A stretch of DNA of 58,647 nucleotides from Butyrivibrio sp. WCD3002. GTDB taxonomy: Bacteria > Bacillota > Clostridia > Lachnospirales > Lachnospiraceae. This document shows, piece after piece, positions 17,304 through 27,058 of the stretch. The notes under the pieces were generated by a model, which was given only the letters and a program-made list of their open reading frames with translations, did not search any database and was not told the origin of the DNA. How positions within the stretch are numbered: position 1 is the first letter of the stretch; each line of letters starts with the position of its first letter. A program made the position numbers and the translations under genes. The stretch spans positions 1 through 58,647 of the forward strand of contig NZ_AUJO01000021.1 in the NCBI RefSeq assembly GCF_000424265.1, written 5' to 3'.

Positions 17304-17439
17304 AGCATTTATGCCGATGTATAAGATAACGGTAAATCTGTTCAGATTGTGGTAAAGTAATATTATGATAGGATTGCGAGAGTTTCGAAGAAACGGAGCA
17401 ATTCGTATATCATTTATAAAGATTTTTTGAGGTTAAGTT

Positions 17440-19764
17440 GTGAGATCTGTTTTTAGAATTATGAAAAACAGAATAATTGCCGGAGTAATGGCGGTTGTGG
17501 TGGCAGGTCTGTCTGCATCTGCAGGCTTTGATGGGCTTGCCATTACTGCAAAAGCCTACGATGACGAGACTTTTGACTATCCGATTAATGATCTTGAGCA
17601 GATTCCGCTGCCTGAGGTTGAAATCGGGGATACTGTTGTTGTAGACGAATATATGCCTGCCGTTCTTAACGGTGGAGACCTCAATTATGATGTTGACACC
17701 GGAAAACACTATAATTATCTCTCCGATGAAGCGAAGGCAATGTACAGGGCTATTATCAAGGCCAGTACCGATGTTTTTACCTATGAATATGAAGACGACG
17801 AAAAGTCTAAGGAAATAACCAGATACAGAAAGGGTGTTATTCCCATTTTTATGAATGAGGATGCAAAATACAAACTCGACAGTATGGATTTTCAGGATGC
17901 CTATGAGGCGGCGAGATATGACCATCCGGAGCTTGTTCAGCTGACAATGGCAAAGATTCATTTTAAGGCATATCCAATTGAGTATCCGAAATTGGGTATA
18001 AAAAAATATGACAACTGTCTTTATCTGGTTTCTTTAAATAGCGCATATACTCAGCAGACCTTTGATCAGATGGCTCAGCAGGTAGTAGCGAAAAGAAATG
18101 AGCTTTTATCAGGAGCTGTACTTCCAACAGCCGGCGGCGCCCTGGAAAAGGAGTTGGCAATTCATGATTATCTGATTGACCATATCACCTATGACACTGC
18201 ATGCAGCAATCAGAACACGCCATATAATCTTGGACATACGGTTTATGGCGCTCTTATCAATAATTTATGTGTCTGCGACGGCTATGCCATAGCATTTGAG
18301 TATCTTCTTGATGGTGTAGGGATCAATTCTTACGTGCTTTCAGGTGTAGCCGGCTATACAAATATGGGCGGACATGCGTGGAGTGTGGTTGAAATGGGTG
18401 ATGACTGGTATGAGGTAGACTTAACCTGGGATGATACAGATGTTAAGGAACAGCGCCCTGAAGAATATATCAGACAGGTCAGGCATTTCTATTATAATCT
18501 TACAACCGCCGGAATCCAGAATTTTAGCCGTAAGATAAGCGGGGACGGTTACTCCTACTCAAAATATACCAGGCGAAGCAGAGATGGTTTTTCCACATTA
18601 ATACCTACAGCCCATGGAACAACCTACAACTATGAAAACGTGCTGGCAGCCATTTCAGGAGCGGAAGATATCACTGTAACTCCTGTAACGGAGATCACGG
18701 TATCGCCGTCTTTAATAACGGATGCTATTGGAAGCGTGGGCACTTTTACAGCAGATATAGAGCCTGAAAATGCCACTAATACTGAGCTTATTTGGAGAAG
18801 CTCCAATGATCAGGTTATAACCGTTGACCAGGCCGGAAATTATTCCATAACAGGTCCCGGCTATGCTACGGTCACTGTTACATCCAGCGATGGCAAGGCA
18901 TCTGCCACGATTATTGCTTCAATAAGTGATACCGAGGGCAATATTTCTGTAGGCGGACTTAGCATATCAACTGAAAAAATTGAGGGCAAGGTTGGCGATA
19001 GCGGGACCATTTCCTTTAATTTTAAACCTTCAGATGCTACAAACAAGGAATTTAGTTTTATCTGTGCGGATGATGACATTATCACTATCACAAAGACAGA
19101 GGAGGCAACAGTGGAATATAAGCTTGTAAAGTGCGGGGAAACCTGTATTGTTTTCTCTACAGAGGATGGCGGCTACGAGGCATACTGCTATGTAAAGGTT
19201 TCTGAGGATGAGAGCACTGCACCGCAGCAGGAAGAAGAACAGGAGCAGGAATCCGGTAAAAATGCTGATGTGCCAAAAAGTGATGATAACGTAATTCAGC
19301 AGGAGGAGACTCAGCCCCTGCCTGAAGTAGTGTCATTTGTGACGGATCAGACTGAATATAAGGTAGATGCTTCAGGAAGTGTCTGCCTTAATGGTGTATC
19401 CAATAAGAAGATTAAGAAGTTTACGGTTCCGAAAACCGTAGAATATGATGGAAAAACTTATGAAGTAACCACTATAGGAAAGAATGCCGGAAGGAAACTT
19501 AAGAATCTTACAAAACTTACAATAGGTTCAAATATTGTCAAAATAGAAAACGGGGCATTTTCAAACTGTACAAACCTGGATACAGTAACGATTTATGCCG
19601 ACAATTTGAAATCCATCGGAAACGGATTCCTCAAAAAAATTAAAAAAGGAACAAAAATCGTCATTGTATGCAGAACGAAAAAGACATATAACAGAATTAT
19701 AAAGAAATTAAAAAAGGCCGGAGTAAAAGATGCCTCTTTTAAATTCAAAAAACTAAAAAAGTAA
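17440..19764 (+). CDS. Secreted transglutaminase-like protein with Ig-like and LRR domains
   Basis: The 774-residue protein starts at GTG 17440 (TGAGG upstream), with a signal peptide. Residues ~240-340 form a transglutaminase-like core with the triad Cys in CVCDGYA (~280), His in GGHAWSVV (~311) and Asp in EVDLTWDD (~326). Two bacterial Ig-like (Big_2) domains follow (~410-500 and ~505-595), then an acidic Glu/Gln linker, then a BspA-type leucine-rich repeat (KLKNLTKLTIGSNIVKIENG) and a strongly Lys-rich tail. It is probably a wall-associated protease or crosslinking enzyme. A weak hairpin (about 17370-17402) lies in the leader. The C-terminal module resembles that of the protein at 42305. 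Confidence 0.85.
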   Translation: MRSVFRIMKNRIIAGVMAVVVAGLSASAGFDGLAITAKAYDDETFDYPINDLEQIPLPEVEIGDTVVVDEYMPAVLNGGDLNYDVDTGKHYNYLSDEAKAMYRAIIKASTDVFTYEYEDDEKSKEITRYRKGVIPIFMNEDAKYKLDSMDFQDAYEAARYDHPELVQLTMAKIHFKAYPIEYPKLGIKKYDNCLYLVSLNSAYTQQTFDQMAQQVVAKRNELLSGAVLPTAGGALEKELAIHDYLIDHITYDTACSNQNTPYNLGHTVYGALINNLCVCDGYAIAFEYLLDGVGINSYVLSGVAGYTNMGGHAWSVVEMGDDWYEVDLTWDDTDVKEQRPEEYIRQVRHFYYNLTTAGIQNFSRKISGDGYSYSKYTRRSRDGFSTLIPTAHGTTYNYENVLAAISGAEDITVTPVTEITVSPSLITDAIGSVGTFTADIEPENATNTELIWRSSNDQVITVDQAGNYSITGPGYATVTVTSSDGKASATIIASISDTEGNISVGGLSISTEKIEGKVGDSGTISFNFKPSDATNKEFSFICADDDIITITKTEEATVEYKLVKCGETCIVFSTEDGGYEAYCYVKVSEDESTAPQQEEEQEQESGKNADVPKSDDNVIQQEETQPLPEVVSFVTDQTEYKVDASGSVCLNGVSNKKIKKFTVPKTVEYDGKTYEVTTIGKNAGRKLKNLTKLTIGSNIVKIENGAFSNCTNLDTVTIYADNLKSIGNGFLKKIKKGTKIVIVCRTKKTYNRIIKKLKKAGVKDASFKFKKLKK

Positions 19765-19840
19765 AGCCATGCATTCTTAAATAATTGCATGAGCCCGGCA
19801 AAAACCGGAAAAAGACTAATCGAATACGGAGGAGATCTAT

Positions 19841-21814
19841 ATGTCACTTGAAAACATCAAGAAGTACCAGTTTGGAAACCCGCTTAGTACAGGTGCAGTA
19901 GTAGCCCAGATCCCAATTACAGCAGGAATTCCGGAAAGCTTTACTTATGAGGAAGGCTCTAAAGAGCTGTCCCTTGCCCTTAATAAAAAGGACGTAGTGT
20001 ATGGCCTTGGAGAGACTGTCCGCGGAATCAACAAGCGCGGCTGGCTCTATATCAGCAATAATGCCGATGAACCTCACCATGAGGAAACAAAGCATGGTCT
20101 CTATGCGTCGCAGAATTTTCTTATGTTTGATGACGGCGCAAGATGCTTTGGAATTTTCGTAGATAATCCCGGAATCATTAAGTTTGACATCGCATACACT
20201 GATGCCGACAAATTTACAATTCGTTTTGAAGACAATGATACATATTTTTATGTGATAGAGGGTAAGTCACCCTATGAAATAGTCACATCCTTCAGAGAGC
20301 TTATCGGAAGAAGCTATATTCCGCCGCTTTGGGCCTTTGGTTTTGGTCAGAGCCGCTGGGGCTACAAGACAGCCGATGATGTTCGCGAGGTGGCAAGAAG
20401 ATATAAGGAGCTTGGAATCCCGCTGGATATGATTTACATGGACATCGATTATATGCAGGATTTCAAGGACTTTACCATTAATCCTGAGCGCTTCCCTGAT
20501 TTCGAGGCATTTGTCAAAGAAATGAAGGGTGAGGGCATCCGTCTTGTACCCATTATCGATGCGGGCGTTAAGATTGAGGAAGGCTATGATGTTTATGAGG
20601 AAGGCGTAAAGGAAGGATATTTCTGTAAAAAAGAAGACGGCACAAATCTGGTGGCGGCTGTTTGGCCCGGCAAGGTTCATTTCCCGGATTTCCTTAACAG
20701 CGCTGCAAGAAAATGGTTCGGAGATAAGTACAAGCTCCTTACGGATGCAGGAATAGAGGGCTTTTGGAATGATATGAACGAGCCTGCTATTTTCTACACC
20801 GAGGATCACCTCAAGGAGGTTTTTGCAGAGATAAAGGATTATGAGAAAAAAGAGCTTGATATCTGGGGATTTTTCGCATTTAAGAATCTCATTGGCTCCA
20901 TAGATAACAATCCTGAGGATTTCAAGAGATTTTATCATGATTTTGACGGCGTTAAGGTTCGTCACGACAAGGTTCATAACCTTTATGGTTTCTATATGAC
21001 AAGATCTGCCGGAGAGGCCTTTGAGCGCAATAATCCGGACAAGAGAATCCTTATGTTCTCAAGATCTTCATACACCGGAATGCACAGATATGGCGGCGTA
21101 TGGACAGGAGATAACACTTCATGGTGGAGTCATCTGCTGCTTAATATCAAGCAGATGCCATCGCTTAGCATGACAGGCTTTTTGTATTCAGGAGCTGATG
21201 TGGGCGGCTTTGGTGGCAATACCACAGAGGACCTTGTTATGCGCTGGACTGAGTTTGGTATTTTCACACCGCTCTTTAGAAATCACTGTGCCCTTGGCGG
21301 CAGAGAGCAGGAGCTTTACCAGTTTGGAAAGCCAAAGGATTTCAGGAATATCGTAGAACTTAGATACTCACTTATTCCCTATATCTACTCAGAGTTTATG
21401 AAGGCTGCTCTTCAGAACAAAATGTATATGGCACCTCTTTCCTTCGAATACAGAGACGACGAGAGATGCCGCGAGGTAGAGGATCAGCTTCTTGTGGGCG
21501 ATTCCATTATGGTCGCACCTGTTTACGAGCAGAATAAGACCGGCAGATACGTATATTTACCTGAAAAGATGAAGCTTGTAAGATTCAGAAGCTATAACGA
21601 TTTTGATGAGGAAATCCTTGAAGCCGGCGATCATTATGTAAAGGCAGAGCTTAATGAGGTTCTTGTTTTTGTTCGCCCCGGAAAGGTTCTTCCTTTGACA
21701 AAGCCCGCAGAGCGCGTAGATGATCTTAGCTGGGATAACCTTAGCTACATCACTTTTGATGCAGCGCCCGAGAGCTATGATATGTATAAGGATGATGGTA
21801 TCAGTAGACTGTAA
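19841..21814 (+). CDS. GH31 family alpha-glucosidase
   Basis: The 657-residue protein has the GH31 order: an N-terminal beta-sandwich with DVVYGLGET, then a (beta/alpha)8 barrel with PPLWAFGFGQSRWGY and IYMDIDYMQ, the nucleophile Asp in GFWNDMNEP (~312), TGDNTSWWSHL (~422, acid/base region), and a C-terminal beta domain. It should release glucose from alpha-glucosides. There is no signal peptide, so it acts inside the cell. GGAGG precedes the ATG. It leads an operon with PTS IIA and IIBC, which fits uptake and intracellular hydrolysis of an alpha-linked sugar. Confidence 0.93.
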   Translation: MSLENIKKYQFGNPLSTGAVVAQIPITAGIPESFTYEEGSKELSLALNKKDVVYGLGETVRGINKRGWLYISNNADEPHHEETKHGLYASQNFLMFDDGARCFGIFVDNPGIIKFDIAYTDADKFTIRFEDNDTYFYVIEGKSPYEIVTSFRELIGRSYIPPLWAFGFGQSRWGYKTADDVREVARRYKELGIPLDMIYMDIDYMQDFKDFTINPERFPDFEAFVKEMKGEGIRLVPIIDAGVKIEEGYDVYEEGVKEGYFCKKEDGTNLVAAVWPGKVHFPDFLNSAARKWFGDKYKLLTDAGIEGFWNDMNEPAIFYTEDHLKEVFAEIKDYEKKELDIWGFFAFKNLIGSIDNNPEDFKRFYHDFDGVKVRHDKVHNLYGFYMTRSAGEAFERNNPDKRILMFSRSSYTGMHRYGGVWTGDNTSWWSHLLLNIKQMPSLSMTGFLYSGADVGGFGGNTTEDLVMRWTEFGIFTPLFRNHCALGGREQELYQFGKPKDFRNIVELRYSLIPYIYSEFMKAALQNKMYMAPLSFEYRDDERCREVEDQLLVGDSIMVAPVYEQNKTGRYVYLPEKMKLVRFRSYNDFDEEILEAGDHYVKAELNEVLVFVRPGKVLPLTKPAERVDDLSWDNLSYITFDAAPESYDMYKDDGISRL

Positions 21815-21848
21815 TTTTTCATAATATTTCATTTCAGGGGACATAAAA

Positions 21849-22331
21849 ATGGGACTGTTTGATAAGCTTTTTCACGGTAACAAAATAGAGATTGCAGCAC
21901 CTGTAAACGGAGAGATCGTTCCTATAGACACAGTGAGCGACCCCACCTTTTCACAGGAAATGGTAGGAAAAGGAGTGGCAATTATACCCTCTGACGGCAA
22001 GTTTTATGCCCCTGCGGACGGCGAGCTTGTGGCAGTTTTTCCTACAGGACATGCCTACTGCATAAATACTGATGACGGAGCTGAGCTTTTAGTCCACATC
22101 GGAATCGACACTGTAAAATTAAATGGGGAATTTTATACAATACATGCGCAGCAGGGAACCAGAGTAAAAAAGGGTGACCTGATCGTAGAGGTAGACATAG
22201 AAGGCGTTAAGGGCGCCGGCTACGATATCATAACACCTGTGATTATTTCTAATCACGCAAAGTTTAAGGGGCTTGAAAAGGTGAGTGGTAAGGCGGTAGT
22301 CGGAGAACCTGTAATCCTTCTTAGTCAGTAA
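21849..22331 (+). CDS. PTS glucose-family IIA component
   Basis: The 160-residue protein matches EIIA-Glc (Crr) from end to end: IAAPVNGEIVPI, MVGKGVAIIPSDG, phosphorylated His in LLVHIGIDTVKL (~84), and KFKGLEKVSG near the end. It receives phosphate from HPr and passes it to the IIB domain encoded 41 bases downstream. AGGGG precedes the ATG at 21849, 34 bases after the GH31 stop. Confidence 0.93.
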   Translation: MGLFDKLFHGNKIEIAAPVNGEIVPIDTVSDPTFSQEMVGKGVAIIPSDGKFYAPADGELVAVFPTGHAYCINTDDGAELLVHIGIDTVKLNGEFYTIHAQQGTRVKKGDLIVEVDIEGVKGAGYDIITPVIISNHAKFKGLEKVSGKAVVGEPVILLSQ

Positions 22332-22372
22332 TATAACTAACAATTTAATAATGTAGTGGGAGGTGTTGTTGT

Positions 22373-23812
22373 ATGATGAAGTATTTACAGAAAATCGGCA
22401 AATCACTGATGTTGCCTGTAGCGGTTCTTCCTGCAGCAGGTATTCTCTATGGTATCGGTTATTGGATCGATCCCAGCGGATGGGGCGCAAACAGCGTTCT
22501 TGCGGCATTTTTCATAAAGGCTGCTTCCGCTATCATTGATCAGATTCCCATACTGTTCGCTATCGGTGTTTCTGTCGGCATGGCCAAGGATCATGACGGT
22601 ACCAGTGCTCTTGCAGGACTTGTTTCTTTCCTGATGATCACTACACTTCTTAGCTCCGGCGCCGTTGCCATGTACAAAGGGGTTGACGTATCAGAGGTTC
22701 CCGCAGCTTTTTCAAAGATCAGCAATGCGTTTATCGGTATTCTCGCAGGTGTGATCGGTTCAAGCTGCTACAACAGATTTAAGGACACAAAGCTTCCGGA
22801 CTGGCTGGCGTTCTTTAGCGGAAAGAGATGCGTAGCCATCGTAACTGCAGGTGTATCCATTGTCACTGCAGCTGTTCTCTATTTTGTATGGCCGCTTATT
22901 TTCGCTGCACTTGTTGCCTTCGGTACAGCTATCATAGGTCTTGGACCGGTTGGTTCAGGCATCTACGCTATGCTTAACCGTGCGCTTATTCCCCTTGGAT
23001 TGCATCACGCACTGAATGCGGTATTCTGGTTTGATACAGCAGGAATCAACGACCTTGGCCTTTTCTGGTCAGGCGCAGAGGGCGCTGTAAAGGGCGTTAC
23101 CGGACAGTACATGACAGGATTTTTCCCGGTTATGATGTTTGGTCTTCCCGCAGGTGCTCTGGCTATGTATCATACAGCCAAGGATACTAAGAAAAAAGAA
23201 GCGGCAGCACTGCTTATGGCAGGTGCTCTGGCATCATTCTTCACAGGTATCACCGAGCCCCTTGAATTTGCATTTATGTTCATGGCTCCCGGCCTTTACC
23301 TTGTACATGCAGCTCTTACAGGCTTATCAGCTATCATTTGTACGCTGCTTCCTTTCAGAGTAGGATTCAACTTTTCAGCAGGTCTTGTAGACTGGATCCT
23401 CAGCTTCAAGGCTCCTATGGCTGTTAATCCCTGGATCCTTATTCCGGTAGGCCTTGTATTTGGTGTTATTTACTATGTTCTTTTCAGAATCGTAATCCTT
23501 AAGTTCGATTTAAAGACACCGGGAAGAACTGACGACGAAGAGGAGGATGAAGGCGCTGTTCTTGCCAATGATGATTTCACAGCTATCGCCGGTCTTGTTC
23601 TTGCAGGCCTTGGCGGCAAGGAAAACATCAAGGAGCTTGACTACTGCGCAACCAGAATCCGTGCTGAGATAAATGACTACACTCAGGTTGATGAGAAGGC
23701 TATCAAGAAGGCAGGAGTTGCAGGCGTTATCCGTCCTTCCAAGACAACCGTTCAGGTTATTGTAGGACCTAAGGTACAATTTGTTCATGATGAGTTAAAG
23801 AAGATGCTCTAA
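22373..23812 (+). CDS. PTS glucose/maltose-family IIBC permease
   Basis: The 479-residue protein has an EIIC membrane domain (about ten helices, residues 1-380, with GLHHALNAVFWF and TGITEPLEF substrate-site motifs). It is followed by an acidic linker (DDEEEDEGA) and a C-terminal IIB domain with the phosphorylated Cys in LDYCATRIR (~424). It imports and phosphorylates a hexose or glucoside; the adjacent GH31 enzyme suggests an alpha-glucoside such as maltose or a relative. GGGAGG precedes tandem ATG codons. Confidence 0.92.
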   Translation: MMKYLQKIGKSLMLPVAVLPAAGILYGIGYWIDPSGWGANSVLAAFFIKAASAIIDQIPILFAIGVSVGMAKDHDGTSALAGLVSFLMITTLLSSGAVAMYKGVDVSEVPAAFSKISNAFIGILAGVIGSSCYNRFKDTKLPDWLAFFSGKRCVAIVTAGVSIVTAAVLYFVWPLIFAALVAFGTAIIGLGPVGSGIYAMLNRALIPLGLHHALNAVFWFDTAGINDLGLFWSGAEGAVKGVTGQYMTGFFPVMMFGLPAGALAMYHTAKDTKKKEAAALLMAGALASFFTGITEPLEFAFMFMAPGLYLVHAALTGLSAIICTLLPFRVGFNFSAGLVDWILSFKAPMAVNPWILIPVGLVFGVIYYVLFRIVILKFDLKTPGRTDDEEEDEGAVLANDDFTAIAGLVLAGLGGKENIKELDYCATRIRAEINDYTQVDEKAIKKAGVAGVIRPSKTTVQVIVGPKVQFVHDELKKML

Positions 23813-23944
23813 TACTACCGTCACTGCAGTAATGCCTTTAATAGAAATTTAATGAAATATGTCGATTTTTCGCATGGTTTTATTACGTTTTCAAGGTTAT
23901 AATCTATGTGAGATGAACAATTCCTTGAAAGGAGATACGCAGAT

Positions 23945-24241
23945 ATGACGATTAACAAAGCAAAAGACGGTAACAGCTTAAAAGTAGCGATTGAAGGAAG
24001 ACTTGATACCACAACTGCACCGCAGCTTGAAGAGGAATTAAAAAAATCATACGAAGGCGTAGAAAAGCTGGAGCTTGATTTTTCAAAGCTGGAGTATATT
24101 TCATCTGCGGGTCTTCGAGTTCTTTTGTCTGCCCAGAAGGTTATGAATAAGCAGGGCAGCATGGTCATCAAAAATGTTTGCACTGAGATCAGCGAGATTT
24201 TCGAGGTGACAGGCTTTAGTGATATTTTGACCATCGAATAA
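23945..24241 (+). CDS. STAS-domain anti-sigma factor antagonist
   Basis: The 98-residue protein is a single STAS domain of the SpoIIAA/RsbV type, with EGRLDTTTAPQLEEEL and the phosphorylatable Ser in YISSAGLRVLL. It would bind and sequester an anti-sigma kinase when unphosphorylated. No kinase or sigma factor gene is adjacent, so its partner is elsewhere. AAAGGAG precedes the ATG, and a TATAAT lies at 23898-23903. Confidence 0.93.
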   Translation: MTINKAKDGNSLKVAIEGRLDTTTAPQLEEELKKSYEGVEKLELDFSKLEYISSAGLRVLLSAQKVMNKQGSMVIKNVCTEISEIFEVTGFSDILTIE

Positions 24242-24258
24242 TGATATGTGATCAAGAG

Positions 24259-24298
24259 TCTGAGTGTTGTGCGAAAGCGCTTCACTCAGATTTTTTTT
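24259..24298 (+). terminator. Terminator of the STAS gene
   Basis: TCTGAGTG pairs with CACTCAGA around a 16-base loop that itself contains GCGAAAGCGC; eight T residues follow. Confidence 0.9.
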
Positions 24299-24349
24299 CG
24301 CAGGTGAAAGCCTATTTTATGAGTCCATTATTCTATTGAGGAAAATAAA

Positions 24350-25936
24350 ATGAGAATCATTTTCACATCAGACACACACGGTCATGTTTTTCCAATCAAT
24401 TATGCTACCGGCGATCACGAAAATTCCGGGCTTTTTAGCATCGCAGCCCAGATGGAGGGAGAAAGAGAAAAGGATGGCAACACCCTTGTCATCGACGGCG
24501 GTGATAACCTTCAGGGCACGCCTCTTATGGCATATTATTTAAGCCACAGGGATGAATACGATCTAAATCCCATGGCTGAGGGCTTCAATGCCATGGGCCT
24601 TGATTACTACACCTTCGGAAACCATGATTTTAACTATGGTTACGAGGCCTTTAAGGATTTTGCAAAGGCCATGAAAGCTACTTTGGTGTGCGCCAATGTA
24701 ATAGATAAAAGAGGCGAACTTGGAGTAAAAAAACATGTGATCCACACTTTAGAGGATGGCACAAGAGTCGGTATAACAGGCGCGGTTACGGGATATGTGA
24801 ATGTCTGGGAGCAGGAGAGAAACCTTGCAGAATATGTGGTTGAGGACCCAATAGAAGCTCTGAAAAAAGAGATAGCGGAGCTCGAGGGAAGGTGTGATAT
24901 CAAGGTCTGCATCTACCATGGTGGCTTCGAGGAGGATCTGACCACAGGCAGTGTACTTTCAGATACGGAGGAAAATCAGGCCTGCAGGATAATCAGAGAG
25001 ATGGATTTTGACATTATTCTGACGGGGCATCAGCATAAACCCATTGAAGGCGTTGCCATGAGCGGAACCTACGGCGTGCAGCCCCCAGACAAAGCCATGC
25101 AGTACTGTGTACTTGACGCTGAATACGTGGGAAGAGATGATAACAGGGCTATTAAGGGCAGAACTATAACACATAGCGGCTTTAGTGTTATGTCATTCCT
25201 TATTCCGGTGGAGGCGCACTACGCTGATTTTGAAAAGCTTCAGGCAGCAAATCCCGGACTGAAGAAGATGAACGAGGATTTGCAGATATGGCTTGATGAG
25301 CCGATAGGCAGGCTTGAAAAGGAGATAGCGCCGGAACAAAAGCTTGAATGCGCATTAAATGGCAGTAAGGTTGCGGCGATTTTTAATCAGGTTCAGTTGG
25401 AGTTTACAGGAGCAGATTTTTCCTGCTCAAGTATTTCAAATGAGCCCATGGGACTGCCTGAAAAACTCACGATTAGGGATATATTAAACATTTATCCCTT
25501 TGCCAATACAGAGGTTGTTAAGGAGGTGACGAAGGCGGATATTAAGGAGGCTTTGGAGCGGGCCGCAGAGTACTTTGAGATAGATGAAAAAACAGGGGAG
25601 CTATGCGTATCGGAGGCCTTTTTAAAGCCTAAGGTTGAGCACTACAACTATGATTTTTTCGCAGGACTTTGGTATGAGTTTGATATATCAAGACCTGTGG
25701 GAGACAGAGTCGTAATGCTGAAAAAGCTGGATGGAACAGCGCTTTCGGATGACGCGAAATATACTCTTGTCACCAACAACTACAGGGCCACGGGAACCGG
25801 CGGCTACAAGAGTATTGCAAGATGTAAGACCATAAGGAGCTATACGGAGGAAATGCCGGATCTGCTCATTGATTTTATAAAGAGGCATTCACCTGTAGGG
25901 GAGATTGTAAACTGTAAATATACGGTTAGATACTGA
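24350..25936 (+). CDS. Cytoplasmic 5'-nucleotidase / cyclic phosphodiesterase family phosphoesterase
   Basis: The 528-residue protein has an N-terminal calcineurin-like domain with all metal motifs (FTSDTHGH, DGGDNLQGTP, FGNHDFNYG, YHGG, ILTGHQHKP) and a C-terminal 5_nucleotid_C domain (NIYPFANTEVV and TNNYRATGTGGY, substrate stacking residues). It is the size of UshA/CpdB family members but lacks a signal peptide, so it acts inside the cell, as with Gram-positive YfkN/YunD relatives. It should dephosphorylate nucleotides or cyclic nucleotides. It stands alone between terminators and an AT-rich gap. Confidence 0.88.
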   Translation: MRIIFTSDTHGHVFPINYATGDHENSGLFSIAAQMEGEREKDGNTLVIDGGDNLQGTPLMAYYLSHRDEYDLNPMAEGFNAMGLDYYTFGNHDFNYGYEAFKDFAKAMKATLVCANVIDKRGELGVKKHVIHTLEDGTRVGITGAVTGYVNVWEQERNLAEYVVEDPIEALKKEIAELEGRCDIKVCIYHGGFEEDLTTGSVLSDTEENQACRIIREMDFDIILTGHQHKPIEGVAMSGTYGVQPPDKAMQYCVLDAEYVGRDDNRAIKGRTITHSGFSVMSFLIPVEAHYADFEKLQAANPGLKKMNEDLQIWLDEPIGRLEKEIAPEQKLECALNGSKVAAIFNQVQLEFTGADFSCSSISNEPMGLPEKLTIRDILNIYPFANTEVVKEVTKADIKEALERAAEYFEIDEKTGELCVSEAFLKPKVEHYNYDFFAGLWYEFDISRPVGDRVVMLKKLDGTALSDDAKYTLVTNNYRATGTGGYKSIARCKTIRSYTEEMPDLLIDFIKRHSPVGEIVNCKYTVRY

Positions 25937-26087
25937 TTACATTTTATCGGAAGCAATGGAAAGACGCTGGCCCAAAACTATCACAACAAAAAATGATAAT
26001 ACCCATTTCAATCCGTAATAAGTAAGCATTCCTGTAATTTGTTAGCATAAATTGTGCACATTTGACTTAAAGACAGGAGGAAAAATC

Positions 26088-27014
26088 ATGGAATATATAA
26101 ATATAGCTAATGGGCCTCAGAATGTCTCAAGAATCATTCTTGGATGCATGAGAATGCCTGCACTTGACGTAGATGGTGCCGCTAAAATCATTAAAACCGC
26201 ATCAGAAGCCGGCATCAATTTCTTTGATCATGCCACATGCTACGGCGACGGCGAGGCAGAGACCCGTTTTGGTGATGCTTTCCCGCTTACAGGCCTTAAG
26301 AGAGAGGACATCTATATTCAGAGTAAGTGCGGACTTCATTTTGACCGCCAGGAATTTGACTGGAGTAAGGAAGATATTTTAAGCAGTGTTGACGGCATTC
26401 TTGCAAGACTTAAGACTGACTATCTTGACGCGCTCCTGCTTCATCGCCCGGATCTTCTTTTTGATCCTGAGGAAGTGGCAGAGGCCTTTGACAAGCTCCA
26501 TTCAGAGGGAAAGGTAAGACATTTTGGTGTCAGCAACGTTACTCCCGGTCAGCTTGAGCTTTTGAAAAAATATGTTAAACAGCCTCTTGTTTTCAATCAG
26601 CTGCAGTTTTCACTTGATCAGACACAGCTTATAGATACTGTGCTATACTTAAACAATAAGACAACAGACCGTTCAATCGACAGAGATAACGGCATTCTGG
26701 ATTACTGCAGACTTAACGATATTACTATTCAGGCTTGGTCACCTCTGCAGATCGGCATGTTCCGGGGATGCTTCGTTGATCATCCTGATTTCCCTGAGCT
26801 TAATGCAGCACTTGCAAAGATCGGCGATAAGTATGGAATTTCCAAGACCGCTGTTGCAATCGCATGGATTTTAAGGCACCCTGCAAAGATGCAGGCTATC
26901 GCAGGCACCATGAATCCCGCACATCTCAAGGATATCTGTGATGCAACAAAGGCTAATCTTACTCACCACGAGTGGTATGAACTGTATCTTGCATCAGGCA
27001 AGTTTTTACCGTAA
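26088..27014 (+). CDS. Aldo/keto reductase
   Basis: The 308-residue protein is a (beta/alpha)8 aldo/keto reductase with the catalytic Asp in INFFDHATCYG and His in LLLHRPD, and a C-terminal NADPH-binding part (IAGTMNP). It resembles the YdhF subgroup. AGGAGG lies before the ATG at 26088, which is preferred over an upstream in-frame start. It is followed 44 bases later by a second aldo/keto reductase, probably in the same operon. Substrate unknown. Confidence 0.9.
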   Translation: MEYINIANGPQNVSRIILGCMRMPALDVDGAAKIIKTASEAGINFFDHATCYGDGEAETRFGDAFPLTGLKREDIYIQSKCGLHFDRQEFDWSKEDILSSVDGILARLKTDYLDALLLHRPDLLFDPEEVAEAFDKLHSEGKVRHFGVSNVTPGQLELLKKYVKQPLVFNQLQFSLDQTQLIDTVLYLNNKTTDRSIDRDNGILDYCRLNDITIQAWSPLQIGMFRGCFVDHPDFPELNAALAKIGDKYGISKTAVAIAWILRHPAKMQAIAGTMNPAHLKDICDATKANLTHHEWYELYLASGKFLP

Positions 27015-27058
27015 AAAGATAATAAACGCAGAAATAAGCGTAGGTTGGAGGACTATAT

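Noticed and set aside
20267..20977. 236-residue minus-strand frame inside the GH31 gene
   Set aside because: Shadow frame of a clearly coding GH31 enzyme; no start site or homology.
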